A stretch of 64,000 nucleotides of DNA from Paenibacillus wynnii (GTDB taxonomy: Bacteria; Bacillota; Bacilli; Paenibacillales; Paenibacillaceae). The position numbers were made by a program, and so were the translations under genes. Under the pieces are notes generated by a model. It did not search any database, was not told where the DNA came from, and saw only the letters and a program-made list of their open reading frames with translations. Positions 61,287-64,000 of the stretch are shown here, in pieces (position 1 is the stretch's first letter; the number at the start of each line of letters is the position of its first letter). Location: positions 2,294,001 through 2,358,000 of the forward strand of contig NZ_JQCR01000003.1 of the NCBI RefSeq assembly GCF_000757885.1, read 5' to 3'.

Positions 61287-61302
61287 GTAATCATTTCCTC
61301 CC

Positions 61303-62208
61303 TTATCCTTTTCTTTGTCTTGCGTCCGTCGCACGCTTAAGCGCTTGACCAACGTTATTTATACTCAACATCAATACCAAGATCAGCAAAGATGCGGGTA
61401 ACCATATCCACCATCTGAATTCCAGGGTTTGCGGATTCCTTGCATAGCTGACTAGAGTCCCTAGGCTGGGTGTGGTCTCCGGAAAGCCAAAGCCGAGAAA
61501 GGACAACCCTGACTCCAATCCGATGTTGGCGGCCAAGTTCAATGTCATCGTTACGATGATAATAGAACTTAAATTCGGCAGAACTTGAGTGAACATAATC
61601 TTGAGGTTGGAGGAACCTACTGTTTTGGAAGCTTGAACGTAATCAAGCTCCTTTTCCTGCAAGGTTTTCGAGCGAATTAATCTCGCTATCCCCATCCATA
61701 GAAAGGCTGTCATAATCAGTGAGAAGGATAACGTATTGTATTTAGGAACTGCGGTCACGAAGGCGATAACAATCATCAGCATGGGCAGGATCATAAAGAA
61801 ATCTAAGATTCTCATAAAAACATTATCTATGGTTCCACCGAAATATCCGGATACCAAGCCTACTAAAATGCCAATGATTCCAGTAAATACAGTAACTATA
61901 ATCCCTATGCTCAGGGAGTTCCTTGTTCCAATAATGAGTTGCCCGAAGACATCCCGACCCCCATAATCTGTACCTAACCAGAACTTCGCCGAGGGTTTCT
62001 CATAGAGTGCAAATAAATCAACGGATACGATCTGCTTTTGATCCAAAAATAAGGAAATCCCATAGACACCGGTTATGATCAAGACTAGAAATATCAACGA
62101 GATCAAAGCCAGCTTATCCCGCACAATTTCCCGCCAAATAATCCTCCAGCTCGAGGGGCTTCTGTCTGTATCCAGCCTCATAGTTGTTTCAACACCTAGC
62201 TTTGCCAC
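61303..62208 (-). CDS. Oligopeptide ABC transporter permease (OppC-like)
   Basis: 301 aa from GTG 62208, with GGAGGTGA 5 nt upstream; an ATG five codons earlier overlaps that site. An OppC-type N-terminal segment (RSPSSWRIIWREIVRDKLAL), six membrane helices and the EAA loop DYVQASKTVGSSNLKIMFTQ. Pairs with the OppB-like permease, 33 bp upstream. Confidence 0.95.
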   Translation of the reverse strand: MAKLGVETTMRLDTDRSPSSWRIIWREIVRDKLALISLIFLVLIITGVYGISLFLDQKQIVSVDLFALYEKPSAKFWLGTDYGGRDVFGQLIIGTRNSLSIGIIVTVFTGIIGILVGLVSGYFGGTIDNVFMRILDFFMILPMLMIVIAFVTAVPKYNTLSFSLIMTAFLWMGIARLIRSKTLQEKELDYVQASKTVGSSNLKIMFTQVLPNLSSIIIVTMTLNLAANIGLESGLSFLGFGFPETTPSLGTLVSYARNPQTLEFRWWIWLPASLLILVLMLSINNVGQALKRATDARQRKG

Positions 62209-62241
62209 TGCAATCACCTCCATGTGTTCCGCTTCTAGTTC

Positions 62242-63204
62242 TTATTTAATTCGGATCCGAGGATCAACGATGCTTAAGATAATGTCCGACAGCAAGGCGC
62301 CAAGAATGGATGCAATCCCATACAAAAGCACAAGTGCCGTAACTACGCTGAAATCTCGAATGGTTATGGAGCTTAGGAACAATGTCCCCATTCCTGGATA
62401 ACTGAAAATACTCTCCACAAAGATGGTACCTCCAATTAACCCGGTGATTTCATAACCAAAAAACGCAGCTATAGGAAGTAAAGAGTTCCGTAATATATGA
62501 CGATTATAGACTCTCGACTCCGAGGCACCTTTGGCCCGGGCGGTTAGAATATAGTCTTTTTGCTTCGTATCAATAATTTCATTCCGTAAATATTGAACGG
62601 TGCCAACGGTTGAGATTAGAGCAATGGATATAGCAGGCAGCAGCAAGTGAAAAAATTTACTTATCATGTAGCTTAAACTTCCCGGCACCTTACCCGGACC
62701 TACGCTTCCTCCCGTTGGGAACCACTGAAAATGGAATCCGAACACCCATAGCATTAATAAGGAAAAAATAAACAACGGAGCGGCGAATCCAAGGTAGGTA
62801 TAGCCTGTAATCAAACGATCTAACCATGTATCGTTAAACCGACCGCTAATAATCCCCAGAGGAATAGCAATCAGATAAATAAGAATGAGCGTGACCACAG
62901 ACAGCCAGACCGTATTCATCAGCCGTTGACCGATCAGCTCCGATACCGGCATTTTGAAGCGAAAGGATTGACCAAAGTCCCCTTGAATCGCATTGCTTAT
63001 CCAATCCCAATATTGTATATACCATGGATTATTTAACCCTAGCTTTTCCCTCATAGCATCCAGTGCGGCTGGGTCAATGCTGGGATCGAGCAATCCTGTT
63101 AGGGCATCCCCCGGCATTGCCTTGGCCATAAGAAAAACCAGAAGACTTAATACAAATATTTGCGGGATCATAATCATAATTCGGCGTACAATTATCTTCC
63201 ACAT
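62242..63204 (-). CDS. Oligopeptide ABC transporter permease (OppB-like)
   Basis: 320 aa from ATG 63204, with AAAGGTTGAG upstream. OppB/DppB type with six helices; the start WKIIVRRIMIMIPQIFVLSL and the EAA loop KDYILTARAKGASESRVYNR are clear. It follows the ATPase gene by 4 bp. Confidence 0.95.
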   Translation of the reverse strand: MWKIIVRRIMIMIPQIFVLSLLVFLMAKAMPGDALTGLLDPSIDPAALDAMREKLGLNNPWYIQYWDWISNAIQGDFGQSFRFKMPVSELIGQRLMNTVWLSVVTLILIYLIAIPLGIISGRFNDTWLDRLITGYTYLGFAAPLFIFSLLMLWVFGFHFQWFPTGGSVGPGKVPGSLSYMISKFFHLLLPAISIALISTVGTVQYLRNEIIDTKQKDYILTARAKGASESRVYNRHILRNSLLPIAAFFGYEITGLIGGTIFVESIFSYPGMGTLFLSSITIRDFSVVTALVLLYGIASILGALLSDIILSIVDPRIRIK

Positions 63205-63208
63205 AGGC

Positions 63209-64000
63209 TCAACCTTTCTCGGGCAATGCCACCAGATGAGTGTCAGAAATGGCTTTTAAGGAGTAGGCCAATCCTTCTTCATCAAAATAATCCCGGTAGG
63301 CTTGCTCATACTCAATACGTACAGACTTTCGAAATTGCGTCTGCTTTTCACGCTGTAGGGGATCGATGTCAGGTATGGCTGCTAGAAGACGTTTGGTATA
63401 AATATGCTGTGGATTGTTAAAAATATCCTTAGCTGTCCCCTGCTCCACATGGCGCCCTTTATACATGATTCCAATGTGATCACACATATGCCGGATAATG
63501 CCGAGATCATGGCTGATAAAGAGATAGGTAAGCTTCAAGTCCTTTTGAATATCCTGCATAAAATTCAGGACCTGAGCCTGCACCGAGACATCCAACGCGG
63601 AGACCGGTTCATCTGCAATGATAAGTTTGGGCTTCAGAGCAATAGCTCTGGCAATGCCGATCCGCTGTCGCTGTCCTCCTGAGAATTCGTGCGGATATTT
63701 ATAAATATTCTCGGGGCTTAAGCCAACCTGCAAAAGCAGCTCCTGCACCTTGCGTTTTTCCTCCCCGGGAGATAACCTTTCAAAATTCCGCAGCGGCTCA
63801 GCAATAATATCCAACACACGCTTCTTAGGATTCAAGGAAGAGTACGGGTCCTGAAAAATCATTTGAATATCCTTGCGGACATTTCTTTGTTTCCTTACCC
63901 CTTTAAGAGCCAAATCCTGCCCTTCAAAAATAACACTGCCGGCAGAAATAGAATTCAGCCCAATAATGGCTCGGCCCGTTGTTGTTTTGCCGGAACCTGA
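63209..64000 (-). CDS. Oligopeptide ABC transporter ATPase (OppF/AppF-like), 5' end beyond window
   Basis: The frame is open to the window edge, giving 263 codons of a longer protein. Walker A is partly visible at the edge (SGSGKTTTGRAI), then a Q-loop (IQMIFQDPYSSLNPKKRVLD), signature SGGQRQRIGIARAIAL, Walker B KLIIADEPVSALD, and the switch His (LTYLFISHDLGIIRHM). A C-terminal oligopeptide-type domain follows (PDIDPLQREKQ). It powers the importer. A second ATPase (OppD) would be expected upstream, outside the window. Confidence 0.95.
   Translation of the reverse strand, partial: SGSGKTTTGRAIIGLNSISAGSVIFEGQDLALKGVRKQRNVRKDIQMIFQDPYSSLNPKKRVLDIIAEPLRNFERLSPGEEKRKVQELLLQVGLSPENIYKYPHEFSGGQRQRIGIARAIALKPKLIIADEPVSALDVSVQAQVLNFMQDIQKDLKLTYLFISHDLGIIRHMCDHIGIMYKGRHVEQGTAKDIFNNPQHIYTKRLLAAIPDIDPLQREKQTQFRKSVRIEYEQAYRDYFDEEGLAYSLKAISDTHLVALPEKG

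Overview
The window reads as a chromosome segment of a low-to-moderate GC, endospore-forming Firmicute, most likely Paenibacillus. The reasons are sporulation and germination genes (spoIIP, gpr), CIRCE/HrcA control of the heat-shock operon, AraR-type operators, a T-box in front of leuS, S-layer-homology (SLH) proteins and YesM/YesN-LplABC style sugar clusters. The genus call is an inference from gene content and style. Nearly all genes lie on the minus strand.

Layout. 1-880: end of an IS1182-type insertion sequence. 1018-8253: L-arabinose catabolism (araD-araB-araA-araM) with its regulator araR, three AraR-like operators, and a broken SLH gene between them. 8328-9462: small uncharacterised genes. 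9625-14559: hrcA-grpE-dnaK-dnaJ with a perfect CIRCE element. 14574-28097: an alpha-glucan block made of a surface-anchored GH13 enzyme, a YesM/YesN two-component system, a CUT1 ABC importer without its own ATPase, and a cytoplasmic GH31 alpha-glucosidase; two large palindromic repeats lie inside it. 28370-36943: a short ArgA-like acetyltransferase, hemW, lepA, a YqxA-position gene, spoIIP, gpr, rpsT and holA. This resembles the Bacillus order holA-rpsT-gpr-spoIIP-yqxA-lepA-hemW-hrcA-grpE-dnaK-dnaJ, but the glucan block splits hemW from hrcA. 37209-39459: an ECF sigma/anti-sigma pair and a tiny membrane protein. 39645-43160: KDG/KDPG metabolism (eda, kdgK, kdgR). 43269-48023: comEA-comEB-comEC and divergent comER. 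48109-51152: leuS with a leucine T-box leader. 51165-58706: AI-2E-family permease, zinc ribbon, PRC-barrel protein, cysteine desulfurase, a small WYL-like protein, a complete IS1182-type element, cymR and mnmA. 58771-64000: a lipoprotein and an oligopeptide-type ABC importer cut by the window end.

How the genes work together. The glucan genes form a plausible route: extracellular hydrolysis at the cell wall, lipoprotein capture, import energised by an ATPase encoded elsewhere, and intracellular hydrolysis, with YesMN sensing. Arabinose genes feed the pentose phosphate pathway and eda/kdgK finish uronate-derived KDG.

The least explained signals are non-coding. Three intergenic sites carry degenerate palindromic about 25-bp repeats whose smallest spacing is 51 bp each time (51/62/51, 51/72/51, and 51). 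A family of palindromic elements shows a compensatory base-pair swap in its core hairpin. A second palindromic family sits between the leuS T-box and its gene. The complete IS element has inserted in the loop of the cymR terminator. No complete, clearly novel protein-coding defence or biosynthetic system was seen.
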